Assembly: GCA_029253585.1 (NCBI GenBank)
Contig: JAQWZF010000018.1
Coordinates: forward strand, 186,001 to 250,000
DNA from: Gammaproteobacteria bacterium
Lineage (GTDB): Bacteria; Pseudomonadota; Gammaproteobacteria; Pseudomonadales; Pseudohongiellaceae
Length of the DNA: 64,000 bases
Reading direction: 5' to 3'
Numbering within the stretch: position 1 is the stretch's first letter; every line of letters starts with the position of its first letter. Positions 26,462-35,068 of the stretch are shown piece after piece. Both the position numbers and the translations under genes were made by a program. A model generated the notes under the pieces. It ran no database searches. It had not been told where the DNA came from and saw nothing but the letters and a program-made list of their open reading frames with translations.

Positions 26462-27666
26462 TGACTACTTAGGCTCATAGAGATCGGGGAAAGACGATCC
26501 AGCGCACAATCATGTGCGGTGGCATCAAAAGAGGGTTGTGCAAAGCCGTTGCTAGCATCGAGACTTACAAAACTGGTGTCATCGGCCTCGGCGAAGCACA
26601 GGGCATCCGACGCCATTTTGCCTTCTGCTAACATGCCATCCCAAACGATATCCGGTATCGGCTGGCCGGTGGCGGCCTGAAGCAGGGCAAGTGGTTCAGA
26701 GTCGGGTGTTTCGCCACCGCCCTGGTATTGATTGTTATGTATATAGATGGCTTCAGGGAATGGGTCGTAGTTTGCATCGTCAATGGGCAGTTCGTTGATT
26801 AAATAGCTTACGATGAGTATGTTCGCACTGTCATTATTTTCGAAATTATTCTCGAATACTTCGATATTGTCATTAGCCATGATCATCAGGCCAGTACCAG
26901 CGGGAACGCCGGCTACAATATTGCCTTCGGGGGCGAAATTGCCGGTGTTGTTAGCAAAGATTTGATTGGCATAGACGCGCGTATTTCGCCCTCCCTGAAC
27001 TGGTAAATTGGGTAGATCGAAAACCAATATACCGCCGGTGTTATTGGTAGCGACGTTATCGTGGACGTCGGCAAATGTTGAGTTTTCGATCTCGATACCC
27101 GCTACATTGAATTCGGCACGGGAATTTCTAACGATGATCTGTGAGGACTGCCCGACATAGATGCCGGCGTCGGATGCGCCAATTGCGACCACTTCATCGA
27201 TAAGCACATTGTTTGATTGCACCGGATAGATACCATAGGCGCCGTTCGTGCTGAGTGGGCCACCTGTCCATTCTGTCCGCACGCGCAATATTTGTACGTT
27301 ATTGCTCTCGTTGATCTTCAGGGCATCGCCAATCGTGTCCTCGATCGCCAGATCACGAATGACGAAATCGTTTGCGCTAACTAGAATGCCTTCCGCACCC
27401 TGCGCCTGATTCTTAAACGACAGTATCGATGTATCCATGCCTTCGCCGGCTATGGTTACCCCAGAGACATTTAAAGAGAGGCTGCGAGTAATCTCATGCA
27501 CGCCCGCCGGAATCGAAATAACATCACCGGATTGAGCCTGAATTAGTTGTTCCTGTAACGCTTCCTCGAAACTAAGCTCGGGCATAGCGGGCTCTTCACT
27601 TCCACAACCGCTGAGCACAGCCATGGTGCCCGTGATTGCAAAGACTTGTAGAATTCGATTCTTCAT
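26458..27666 (-). CDS. Parallel beta-helix lipoprotein
   Basis: 402 aa. The leader ends VLSGCGS (lipobox). About residues 50-300 are a right-handed parallel beta-helix of the pectate-lyase-like/NosD type, with repeated turns such as GVTIAGEGMD, NNVQILRV, SQIIVRNSRAEFN and ADVHDNVATNNT. The C-terminal domain contains two cysteines (ALCFAEAD, HDCALD). It is the first gene of an overlapping pair with the dihaem cytochrome. These two genes are a recurrent pair in gammaproteobacteria (family knowledge), but no activity is established. Confidence 0.8.
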   Translation of the reverse strand: MKNRILQVFAITGTMAVLSGCGSEEPAMPELSFEEALQEQLIQAQSGDVISIPAGVHEITRSLSLNVSGVTIAGEGMDTSILSFKNQAQGAEGILVSANDFVIRDLAIEDTIGDALKINESNNVQILRVRTEWTGGPLSTNGAYGIYPVQSNNVLIDEVVAIGASDAGIYVGQSSQIIVRNSRAEFNVAGIEIENSTFADVHDNVATNNTGGILVFDLPNLPVQGGRNTRVYANQIFANNTGNFAPEGNIVAGVPAGTGLMIMANDNIEVFENNFENNDSANILIVSYLINELPIDDANYDPFPEAIYIHNNQYQGGGETPDSEPLALLQAATGQPIPDIVWDGMLAEGKMASDALCFAEADDTSFVSLDASNGFAQPSFDATAHDCALDRLSPISMSLSSQ

Positions 27667-27785
27667 GTTGGTCCCATATTTCCCTATGGCGCTAGATTCG
27701 TTATTGATAGGCGCGCACTCGCTGACCGAGTATATGATTCTTTCTCTTAGTGAGTAAACATCTGCGGGCTAAAGCTAGCGCAATG

Positions 27786-27818
27786 AAAAATGGGTGGCTC
27801 GAAAAACGAGCCACCCAT
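27786..27818 (-). terminator. Strong Rho-independent terminator of the cupin gene
   Basis: A perfect 12-bp stem (27790-27801 with 27807-27818) with a 5-base loop, followed on the minus strand by TTTTTC. It sits 33 bases beyond the stop of the cupin gene. Confidence 0.9.
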
Positions 27819-27850
27819 CTGCGATACCTAGACCGAGTAGAGACTTTCTA

Positions 27851-28312
27851 TCAGGGGCGTGTTCGTGCGGCGTTATAGACTGAGTCTGTTACACCTTCTA
27901 ACCAGTTCACTTCGCCTTCGTAGATTGTCATCTGCAACACGTCTTCATCGGGATGGGCGCCATGCCAATGCTCGCGGCCGGAAGGGGTCCACCAAGGTTC
28001 ACCTGGGTGCATTTCCAGAAGTGGGCCGCCCCGGTCCTGAGTCAGGCCACGGCCTTCCTCAACCATGAGCAGTTGGCCCCAGCTGTGGCTGTGCCAATTA
28101 GAGCGCACTCCCGCAGGGAAAATGAGTCGCAACGTGCTCACATCATCGCTGTCTGCGACGCGGGGTGATCCGCCCATGAAATTGCTTTGCTGTGCCGAGG
28201 TTTGGTTTGCCTGTGTGCCCAGTACCAGCCAGCCCAGTACCAGTGCTGCGCAGACCGATGTGAAAATTTGCAGGGTTGAAGTCTTCTTCTGGTTATCGTT
28301 GTTGTGACCCAT
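27851..28312 (-). CDS. Exported cupin-domain protein
   Basis: 153 aa with an N-terminal membrane/signal segment (TSVCAALVLGWLVLGTQA) and one cupin barrel. Motif 1 is SNWHSHSWGQLLMVEEGRG and motif 2 is PGEPWWTPSGREHWHGA, supplying HxH...E and a later His for metal binding. It resembles the single-domain carboxymuconolactone-decarboxylase-associated cupins. The ATG at 28312 is preceded by GGAGAG; an upstream in-frame TTG at 28360 is less likely. It stands alone with its own terminator. Confidence 0.8.
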   Translation of the reverse strand: MGHNNDNQKKTSTLQIFTSVCAALVLGWLVLGTQANQTSAQQSNFMGGSPRVADSDDVSTLRLIFPAGVRSNWHSHSWGQLLMVEEGRGLTQDRGGPLLEMHPGEPWWTPSGREHWHGAHPDEDVLQMTIYEGEVNWLEGVTDSVYNAARTRP

Positions 28313-28519
28313 TTTACTCTCCAGATTGTATTGGCTCTTAGCCTGTATAGAGTTAAACAATGCCGAATCAAAGTCAACAAAACCTTGGATAGCCCGATGT
28401 TGGGGATGGTGGTATTCTTTCTCAGCCTAAGCAAGGCTGGATCGCGGCACCGAGCTATCAAGCAGAATTAGAACTACAGGATAGTAGTATAATAAGAGAC
28501 TAGAATAATAAGAAATACG

Positions 28520-29341
28520 ATGAGCCAAGAAACGAAACATCACAGAGGCCTTTTCGGTCAAGCATCAGCCATTCTGGTCTATACGGCGCTATGCCACCTG
28601 GCTACGGCGATATTCCCTCAAGCTGTGCTCGCGCAGCAGACTAATCCTCTAGCCTCTGATCCCAGAGCCGCAGCTGCGGGCGGCGTTATCTTTCGTGCGC
28701 AATGCGCCACTTGTCATGGTGCGGATGCGAAGGGCATAAGCAGCATTGATGCACCTGACCTTACGCTGATGTGGACCCAGCCCGGAATGAGCGAGAATCG
28801 CGTTTTCTCGCGCATACAAGGGGGCGTGCCGGGCAGCATCATGCCATCACACGATTTTCCCGATACCGAAATTTGGATGCTTGTGAGTTATCTACGCAGC
28901 GTCGCTGTGTCGGGCGCTACAGAAGAGTTTAGGGGGAATGCCGAAAATGGCGCTGGGCTGTTCGCCGATTTTTGCGCCGATTGTCACCGTGTTGGTAGAG
29001 AAGGGGGCAGTCTTGGCCCAAACCTGGGGCGTATTACCTTGCGTCGGACACAGGCAGCGCTGCGCAGTTCGGTACGCGATCCGAATTCGACTGTTGGCAG
29101 GGGCTACAAGCCAATCTCACTGACGACAGTCGGTGGCGACACCGTGCTTGGAGTGATAAAGAGCGAGGACGCCTTCTCCATTCAGATATTGGATAGCGAT
29201 CAGCGGCTGCGTGCCTTCTTGAAATCTGAGTTGATTTCATTGGATCGAGCCATAGCGTCTCTCATGCCTGCCTTCATAGAGCGTCAACTGAGTGAGACTC
29301 AGCTTGACGATATTTTGAATTATCTTCATCAACAGCAATGA
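28520..29341 (+). CDS. Dihaem cytochrome c, partner of PQQ dehydrogenase
   Basis: 273 aa, secreted (leader about 1-38, ending VLAQQ). Two cytochrome c domains: CATCH at 62-66 with distal Met in SIMPSHDF, and CADCH at 152-156. The C-terminal part (GYKPISLTTVGGDTVLGVIKSED) is the short beta-domain seen in haem-binding proteins of the planctomycete-type family. Its stop overlaps the ATG of the PQQ alcohol dehydrogenase by four bases. It is the obvious physiological electron acceptor of that enzyme, which has no haem of its own (inference). Confidence 0.85.
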   Translation: MSQETKHHRGLFGQASAILVYTALCHLATAIFPQAVLAQQTNPLASDPRAAAAGGVIFRAQCATCHGADAKGISSIDAPDLTLMWTQPGMSENRVFSRIQGGVPGSIMPSHDFPDTEIWMLVSYLRSVAVSGATEEFRGNAENGAGLFADFCADCHRVGREGGSLGPNLGRITLRRTQAALRSSVRDPNSTVGRGYKPISLTTVGGDTVLGVIKSEDAFSIQILDSDQRLRAFLKSELISLDRAIASLMPAFIERQLSETQLDDILNYLHQQQ

Positions 29342-31008
29342 AACCTGAGACGCAAATGAAACAGAAGCGAAAACTGCAGCTAATTCTTGGTGAAATGTTC
29401 AATAAGCCGTTTTTCGCGGCGTTTCTGTTTATTTTTCCTGCCATGGTTGCAGTGGCACAGGACGATTCCGGCCCCAATTACGGAGATATCCTACAGGGGT
29501 TTTCGGATCCCTCTCGTTGGCTGACCTATTCCGGCGACTACAGCGGAAAACGCCATAGTCCATTAACTCAGATAAATACCGAGAACGTAGCTTCTTTAAG
29601 CCCCGTATGGACCTTTCAGACGGGCACTACAACCCGTGGTCGTGGCTTCGAAACGACGCCATTGGTCGACGACGGTGTTTTATACGTCACCGGGTCGAAT
29701 AATTATGCCTGGGCGATCGATGCGCGAACTGGGCGCCGTTTCTGGCAATATCGGCGTAATCTCCCAGAAGATCTGACTTACGGTGCCAGCGCCCCGGTTA
29801 ACAGAGGCTTCGGCATGCTCGGTAATAGTTTGTTTATGGTGACGCTGGATGCGCATCTGCTGGCTTTTGACAGACGCAACGGTGACATTCTCTGGGATGT
29901 TGAGCTTGCCGACTACCGCGTCGGTTATGCGGCTACCGGTGCTCCGTTGGTTATCGATGGCATGGTTATCACCGGTGTGTCCGGCGGTGAGTATGCTACT
30001 CGCGGTTTTATCGATGCCTATGATCCGGTTACAGGCGAGCGACTCTGGCGCTTCAATACGATTCCAGGGCCCGGTGAGCCTGGTAGTGAAACATGGCCGA
30101 ACGATCCGGAAATACTGGCCAGAGGTGGCGGTGGCACCTGGATGAACGGCAGCTACGACCCCGAGCTTAACCTCATTTATTGGGGGGTGGGCAACCCTAA
30201 CCCGGATTACTACGGCGATAGCAGGCCCGGAGACAATCTTTACTCCAACTCGCTAGTCGCTCTCGATGCCGATACTGGAGAACTTCAGTGGCACTATCAA
30301 TTTACGCCCCATGACCTGAATGACTGGGACTCCAACCACATGCCGGTGCTTGCCGACATCGAGTGGCAGGGGCAGCAGCGCAGGGTGGTTATGGTAGGCA
30401 ATCGCAATGGCTTCTTCTATGTGCTCGATCGTGTATCAGGGGAATTCCTGCTCGGTAAGCCTTTTACGGGAACTACCTGGGCTCGTGAAATTGGGGCAGA
30501 CGGCCGTCCAATCGTCTTGAACGACGGCAGTAAGGGCTGTGTTCCCGATCCTTGGGGAAGCACAAATTTCATGCCGCCCTCGTTCTATCCAGAGTTAGGG
30601 CTGTTCTATCTCACGGCGCGAGAAACCTGTGCCACGTTTGTACCCGAGGAGCCTAGTCTGGTGCCCGGGCAGGCTTCATTTGGCGGGGTTATATTCATCG
30701 ACCCCGAGCAGGGCTCTGGCGCCTTGCGAGCACTGGATGTGCAGACCGGTGAATTGCGCTGGGAATTTACCTACCCGTCGCCCACCTTCGGTGGTGTGCT
30801 GACGACCGCAGCAGGGCTAGTGTTTGCCGGCGATCACGAGGGAAATTTCATGGCCTTCGATGCGGTAAGTGGTGAGAACCTGTGGCACTATCAAACGGGC
30901 TCGCGAATTTGGGGGGCAGGGGCAATGACGCACCTCCTCGACGGTCGTCAATATGTGTTGATTCCCTCGGGAACCACCCTGACTGCATTCGCTCTACCCG
31001 AGCGTTAG
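29338..31008 (+). CDS. PQQ-dependent alcohol dehydrogenase (quinoprotein)
   Basis: 556 aa eight-bladed propeller with a signal peptide (about 1-40, ending VAVAQ). Expected cofactor residues are E218 (SGGEYATRG), N286 (GVGNPNP) and catalytic D329 in HDLNDWD. The residue two after the catalytic Asp is D331, the extra acidic ligand associated with lanthanide-using enzymes. The vicinal Cys-Cys ring of methanol dehydrogenase is absent (GASAPVNRG). No fused cytochrome domain is present; the overlapping upstream gene supplies it. Alcohol oxidation in the periplasm is the likely role; the substrate is unknown. Confidence 0.85.
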   Translation: MKPETQMKQKRKLQLILGEMFNKPFFAAFLFIFPAMVAVAQDDSGPNYGDILQGFSDPSRWLTYSGDYSGKRHSPLTQINTENVASLSPVWTFQTGTTTRGRGFETTPLVDDGVLYVTGSNNYAWAIDARTGRRFWQYRRNLPEDLTYGASAPVNRGFGMLGNSLFMVTLDAHLLAFDRRNGDILWDVELADYRVGYAATGAPLVIDGMVITGVSGGEYATRGFIDAYDPVTGERLWRFNTIPGPGEPGSETWPNDPEILARGGGGTWMNGSYDPELNLIYWGVGNPNPDYYGDSRPGDNLYSNSLVALDADTGELQWHYQFTPHDLNDWDSNHMPVLADIEWQGQQRRVVMVGNRNGFFYVLDRVSGEFLLGKPFTGTTWAREIGADGRPIVLNDGSKGCVPDPWGSTNFMPPSFYPELGLFYLTARETCATFVPEEPSLVPGQASFGGVIFIDPEQGSGALRALDVQTGELRWEFTYPSPTFGGVLTTAAGLVFAGDHEGNFMAFDAVSGENLWHYQTGSRIWGAGAMTHLLDGRQYVLIPSGTTLTAFALPER

Positions 31009-31177
31009 CGTAGACTTTTCAGGCGAAAAATTTTATCCTCAGAAGTTGGATACCAAGTCGTAATAAAGGGGCGTAGCCGCTGGACTGGTGCTAGCCTTAG
31101 ACTCATAACAAGTGAATTAATCAATCATTAAAAATAAGCGCCCGGCTAAGGTCAGGGTGCGACTCAGGGGAACGGAC

Positions 31178-32644
31178 ATGACTGCCAGAGCGCTTCTTGC
31201 TATAGCTTCTTCTCTTCTTGCACTGCTATTTTCATCCACACTGGTAGCACAAGCCCACGATGCCAGTGTAGCTAATCACCAACCGCATTATTACGATGTG
31301 GAAGATTATGGAATCGATCCGGCTTCGGTGACCTTCGCGGATCATATTGCGCCGATCTTGCAGCGCAGCTGTCAGAACTGTCATCGTCCAGGCGGCGGTG
31401 GCCCCATGGTTCTGATGACCTACGAGGAAGTCAGGCCCTGGGCTCCTATCATCAAGTATCGCACCGCGATACGAGATCGCATGGGCGCGATGCCCCCTTA
31501 TTTCCTGGAAAAGGATATCGGTATCACCGAATTCAAAGACGACTACTCACTGTCTGATGAAGAGTTGGCGATGATTCAGGCTTGGGCAGACAATGGCGCG
31601 CCCCGTGGTAATCCAGAAAATGAGCCGCCGATGTTGGTATTTGGTGATGGTAACGAGTGGAGCATAGGTGAGCCGGATCTTATCTTGCGCTCTGGAGATT
31701 TCTCTCGACCTGCTGTGGGTCCAGATTGGTGGGGCGACATTGGCTTAGTGCCAACGGGTCTCACTGAAGACCGCTATGTTTCCGCCATTCAGGTGCGTGA
31801 GATCAACGACATCCCCGCGGATGGAGATACCGGTACGGTGGGTGGTCGCTATATTGTTCACCACATGACCTATAACAGCGGCGTGCTCAGCGAAGACGGT
31901 ACCGAGGTTGTTGGCGATACGGTTAGCTGGCCTATCCATGAGGTAGGGCGTAACGCGGATATTTTCTCCGAGAAGGCAGGGCGTTTGCTACCCGCGAATT
32001 CGGCCTTGCATCTAGAGGCGACACATATGCATTCCAACGGTCGAGAAACATCGGCCTATGTGGAATTTGGCATCAAATTCTTTCCCGTAGGCTACGAGCC
32101 TCAATACAGTCGTCGCGGACCGCGCACGGGTAATGGCATCGATATCGATGTAGTGCCTAACAAGGCGAATCAGGAATTTCACAACTATGTAGTATTGCAA
32201 GAGCACACCAAGATCATGGCGTTTGAGCCTCATTTGCATGCCCCGGGTGTGCGTATGTGCATGGAGGCGATCTGGGGTCACAATCAATTCACGTTAAACT
32301 GTGTCGGTTATGATCACAATTGGGTTAAGCAGTATGTGTACGAAGATGATGCTGCACCACTGCTACCTAAAGGGACTATCTTGCACACTATAGGCTTTCT
32401 GGACACTACCAGGGCAAACCCCAACCTGGCCGACGCCAGGAACTGGGCAGGTGGCGGACGTCGGTCCGTGTCTAATATGTTTATCGACCTCGGTTATTCG
32501 GTATCGCTTACTGAAGAGCAATTTCAGGAAGAGATGGCAGTTAGAAGGGCAAACATGAAAGATCGAAACGACTACGATGTGTCTTGCCCCCTGTGTTGGG
32601 CGCCGGAGCCCGGAGATCAGTCGCTTGCACTAGGGAATGATTAG
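31178..32644 (+). CDS. Haem c domain fused to PHM-like copper monooxygenase (second copy)
   Basis: 488 aa secreted protein. A signal peptide ends near VAQAH. The haem c site is CQNCH (65-69), followed by the copper monooxygenase-like module with HH (228-229), HMH (283/285) and HLH (352/354). The position equivalent to the Met ligand of CuM (TDEM in the 2406-3794 protein) reads SVSNM (430-434), so the Met is displaced or absent. An ATG at 31178, preceded by AGGGG, is preferred over a GTG at 31157. The next gene begins two bases after its stop. The substrate is unknown. Confidence 0.8.
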   Translation: MTARALLAIASSLLALLFSSTLVAQAHDASVANHQPHYYDVEDYGIDPASVTFADHIAPILQRSCQNCHRPGGGGPMVLMTYEEVRPWAPIIKYRTAIRDRMGAMPPYFLEKDIGITEFKDDYSLSDEELAMIQAWADNGAPRGNPENEPPMLVFGDGNEWSIGEPDLILRSGDFSRPAVGPDWWGDIGLVPTGLTEDRYVSAIQVREINDIPADGDTGTVGGRYIVHHMTYNSGVLSEDGTEVVGDTVSWPIHEVGRNADIFSEKAGRLLPANSALHLEATHMHSNGRETSAYVEFGIKFFPVGYEPQYSRRGPRTGNGIDIDVVPNKANQEFHNYVVLQEHTKIMAFEPHLHAPGVRMCMEAIWGHNQFTLNCVGYDHNWVKQYVYEDDAAPLLPKGTILHTIGFLDTTRANPNLADARNWAGGGRRSVSNMFIDLGYSVSLTEEQFQEEMAVRRANMKDRNDYDVSCPLCWAPEPGDQSLALGND

Positions 32645-32646
32645 CC

Positions 32647-33621
32647 ATGCAGGCAGGAGCGAATAAGGTTTCATGGCTGGCTAGCCTGTTGCTCATAGCC
32701 TTGCTGATTAATCAATCGGCGAATGCACAGACTAGGTTCATGCAACTGCGTGGTCAGATTACATCGCCGGCTTATGAAGGTTGGTGGCCAAACGAAGACG
32801 GATCCTACAAGTTGTTCTTTGGCTACATGAACACCAACTGGGATCAGCAATTTGATATACCTGTCAGTCCGGAAAATTATTTCTCCGAGGTCGAGCCGGG
32901 TGAGCTAGACGATCTTAGCTTGGACGGTTTCGATTTTTCTTCGGCGGATATGGGGCAGCCTACGCACTTCTATCCAAGACGAAATCCTTTTCTGTTTACC
33001 ATCGATGTCCCGGCAGGTTTTGGTGAAAGAGAGCTGGTGTGGACACTAAAGACTCAAGGGCAAACGAATCGAGCCTATGGCACGTTGAAGGCGGACTACC
33101 GTATTGATCCGCAGGTTATCTCCACAGAGGTGGGCGGCAATTACGGCAGCCTGAGTGATTCGCTGCGAACCAATATTCCTCCAGAGCTTCGCATCGAAGG
33201 AGAGAGCTTTCGATCTGTGCGAGTAGGGCAGCCTCTTAGTCTCGCCGTGCGTGCAAGCGATCCCGATAACCTACCCGCGCGTCGCGACCGACCCCGTGCG
33301 CAGACTATGGATCAGTTATACAGACCACCGTCTTCGATAGTGGCAATGAGTGGCCCAGGTTTGCGTTTCTCCTGGACCGTATATCGCGGCCCGGCAGCGA
33401 AGGCGAGCTTTACCCCCACACAGTTCAAGACTTACACCGATACTCGAATTTATGCAAACTCACCCTGGGCACCACCGTTTGAGATTCCGCAGCCTCCAGA
33501 AGATGGACGTTGGGCTGCAGAGGTTGTCTTCGATGAACCGGGTGAATATGTGTTGCGTGGTATAGCCAGTGACGGTTCACTTTTTACCTATCAGAATATC
33601 AACGTTACCGTAACGCGCTAA
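32647..33621 (+). CDS. Secreted beta-sandwich protein linked to copper monooxygenase
   Basis: 324 aa with a signal peptide (about 1-27, ending ANAQT). The N-terminal half is Trp/Tyr-rich (EGWWPNEDGSYKLFFGYMNTNWDQ). The C-terminal half ends in an Ig/cadherin-like strand pattern (EPGEYVLRGIASDGSLFTYQNINVTV). No cysteines or cofactor motifs are seen. It follows the monooxygenase gene by two bases, so it is co-translated and possibly forms a complex (inference). The family is not recognised. Confidence 0.65.
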   Translation: MQAGANKVSWLASLLLIALLINQSANAQTRFMQLRGQITSPAYEGWWPNEDGSYKLFFGYMNTNWDQQFDIPVSPENYFSEVEPGELDDLSLDGFDFSSADMGQPTHFYPRRNPFLFTIDVPAGFGERELVWTLKTQGQTNRAYGTLKADYRIDPQVISTEVGGNYGSLSDSLRTNIPPELRIEGESFRSVRVGQPLSLAVRASDPDNLPARRDRPRAQTMDQLYRPPSSIVAMSGPGLRFSWTVYRGPAAKASFTPTQFKTYTDTRIYANSPWAPPFEIPQPPEDGRWAAEVVFDEPGEYVLRGIASDGSLFTYQNINVTVTR

Positions 33622-33634
33622 CGGCGCGTTACGG
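33608..33634 (+). terminator. GC-rich hairpin over the stop codon
   Basis: A perfect 10-bp stem CCGTAACGCG / CGCGTTACGG with a 7-base loop that contains the TAA of the preceding gene. It is followed by CCTTCT rather than a long T-run, so its termination strength is uncertain, but it marks the end of the 31-33.6 kb operon. Confidence 0.45.
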
Positions 33635-33852
33635 CCTTCTGCTGTTGAGTGCGGATAAAATCATTGCCTGTTATATGGGCGTCTATCTTTTCTGTACGTC
33701 GAATTGCTCGCCGAATTCTTCAGTGAGAGTGCCTTTCTGTTACTACTTCTTCACTGCTCAGCCCAGAGTCGGGAGGCTAGGCCTCGGCTCTTCTAGCAAA
33801 GTCTAATAGGCTAGGTTATGCTCGTGATCAACTTATTGAAGGCAGCATTGCA

Positions 33853-35061
33853 ATGCTAGCGTGCTCTAGAATCACTCAACTATTCAGTTCTTTTTCTGCG
33901 TTCTCATTTGTTAAGAAGGCTTCTGCATTCTTGATCTGCTTGGCATTAATGCCTTCGGCTTTCGCTGCTGAAGGCATCGATCTGCCCAAGACTATCGCCT
34001 GGTCGGCCTATCCCACAGGCACCGGTGGTTATAGCCAAGCCGTCGCTATTGGCAGTATCTTGCAGCGTCAATATCGAGTAAATCTTCGGGTTATTCCTGG
34101 TCGCAATGATGTGTCCCGGCTGGCGACTCTGCGCGCAAACCGAGTGCATTTTTCTGCCGGCGGTTCCGAGGCGGTCTATGCGCAGGAAGGTATACTAAAT
34201 TTCGCTTCAAAAATTTGGGGTCCACAACCAATACGCGCCTTAATGTCCAACTACTCCGATAGCTGCTCTTTTACCTTTGCTACAGCAAGCGATGCAAACA
34301 TAAATAGTGTCGCGAATGTAAAGGGCAAGCGGGTGACATTTGTTCAGGGCGCTCCCTCGCTGAATAATGCGACAGCAGCATTACTGTCCTACGCAAACCT
34401 GACCTGGGATGATGTGACTCCCGTAGAGGTGGGTGGCTACAATGCTTCTATCGACGCCGTGTTGAATAATCGCGCAGACGTTGTCGGTGGCGCCTGCAAT
34501 TCGCCGCCATTCCTGCGCATCGAAGCGTCCCCAAGAGGACTCACCTTTCCTGCCTTGCCCCATGACGATCCGGAGGCGGTGGCAAGAGTGCGGTCCAGGT
34601 TGCCCTGGTATGTGCCGCATATTGCCTATGAGGGGCCAACCCTGCCCGAGGAAGGCCTGGAGGTGTTCTCTTCCGCCTATCCCCTGCTGGTAGGTATGGA
34701 TACATCCGAAGAGACGATGGTGTATAGCATGGTAAAGATCATGCACCAGCATTTCGACGAGTATAAGGACAATGCACCCGGTGCAACGGGTTGGCTGCTA
34801 GAGAGACAAAAATTCGATCAGGCGTTTATACCTTTTCATCCTGGTGCTATTCGTTACTACAAGGAAATTGGTGCATGGAATGCGGCGGCGGATGCGCAGA
34901 ATTCACTCAATCTAAATCGACAGCGTGTTCTCATGGATGCCTGGGCTGCGTTCTTTTCAACAGCGCCTCAGGGCTATGCTGAATTTGAGGCGGCTTGGAT
35001 GCAGGCCAGGAATAGTGCGCTCGAGGCTGAAGGCTTGATAACACTGGGCGAAGGGTTGTAG
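33853..35061 (+). CDS. TAXI-family TRAP transporter solute-binding protein
   Basis: 402 aa periplasmic binding protein with a leader ending PSAFA. The TAXI hallmark YPTGTGGYSQAVAIGSIL (split after Gly) opens the mature domain, and ADVVGGACNSPPF and SEETMVYSMVKIMHQHFDEY match the family. It delivers an organic acid or amino acid to the fused permease gene that starts seven bases after its stop. TAXI systems often transport glutamate, 2-oxoglutarate or aromatic acids; the ligand here is unknown. Confidence 0.85.
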   Translation: MLACSRITQLFSSFSAFSFVKKASAFLICLALMPSAFAAEGIDLPKTIAWSAYPTGTGGYSQAVAIGSILQRQYRVNLRVIPGRNDVSRLATLRANRVHFSAGGSEAVYAQEGILNFASKIWGPQPIRALMSNYSDSCSFTFATASDANINSVANVKGKRVTFVQGAPSLNNATAALLSYANLTWDDVTPVEVGGYNASIDAVLNNRADVVGGACNSPPFLRIEASPRGLTFPALPHDDPEAVARVRSRLPWYVPHIAYEGPTLPEEGLEVFSSAYPLLVGMDTSEETMVYSMVKIMHQHFDEYKDNAPGATGWLLERQKFDQAFIPFHPGAIRYYKEIGAWNAAADAQNSLNLNRQRVLMDAWAAFFSTAPQGYAEFEAAWMQARNSALEAEGLITLGEGL

Positions 35062-35068
35062 CAAGCGT

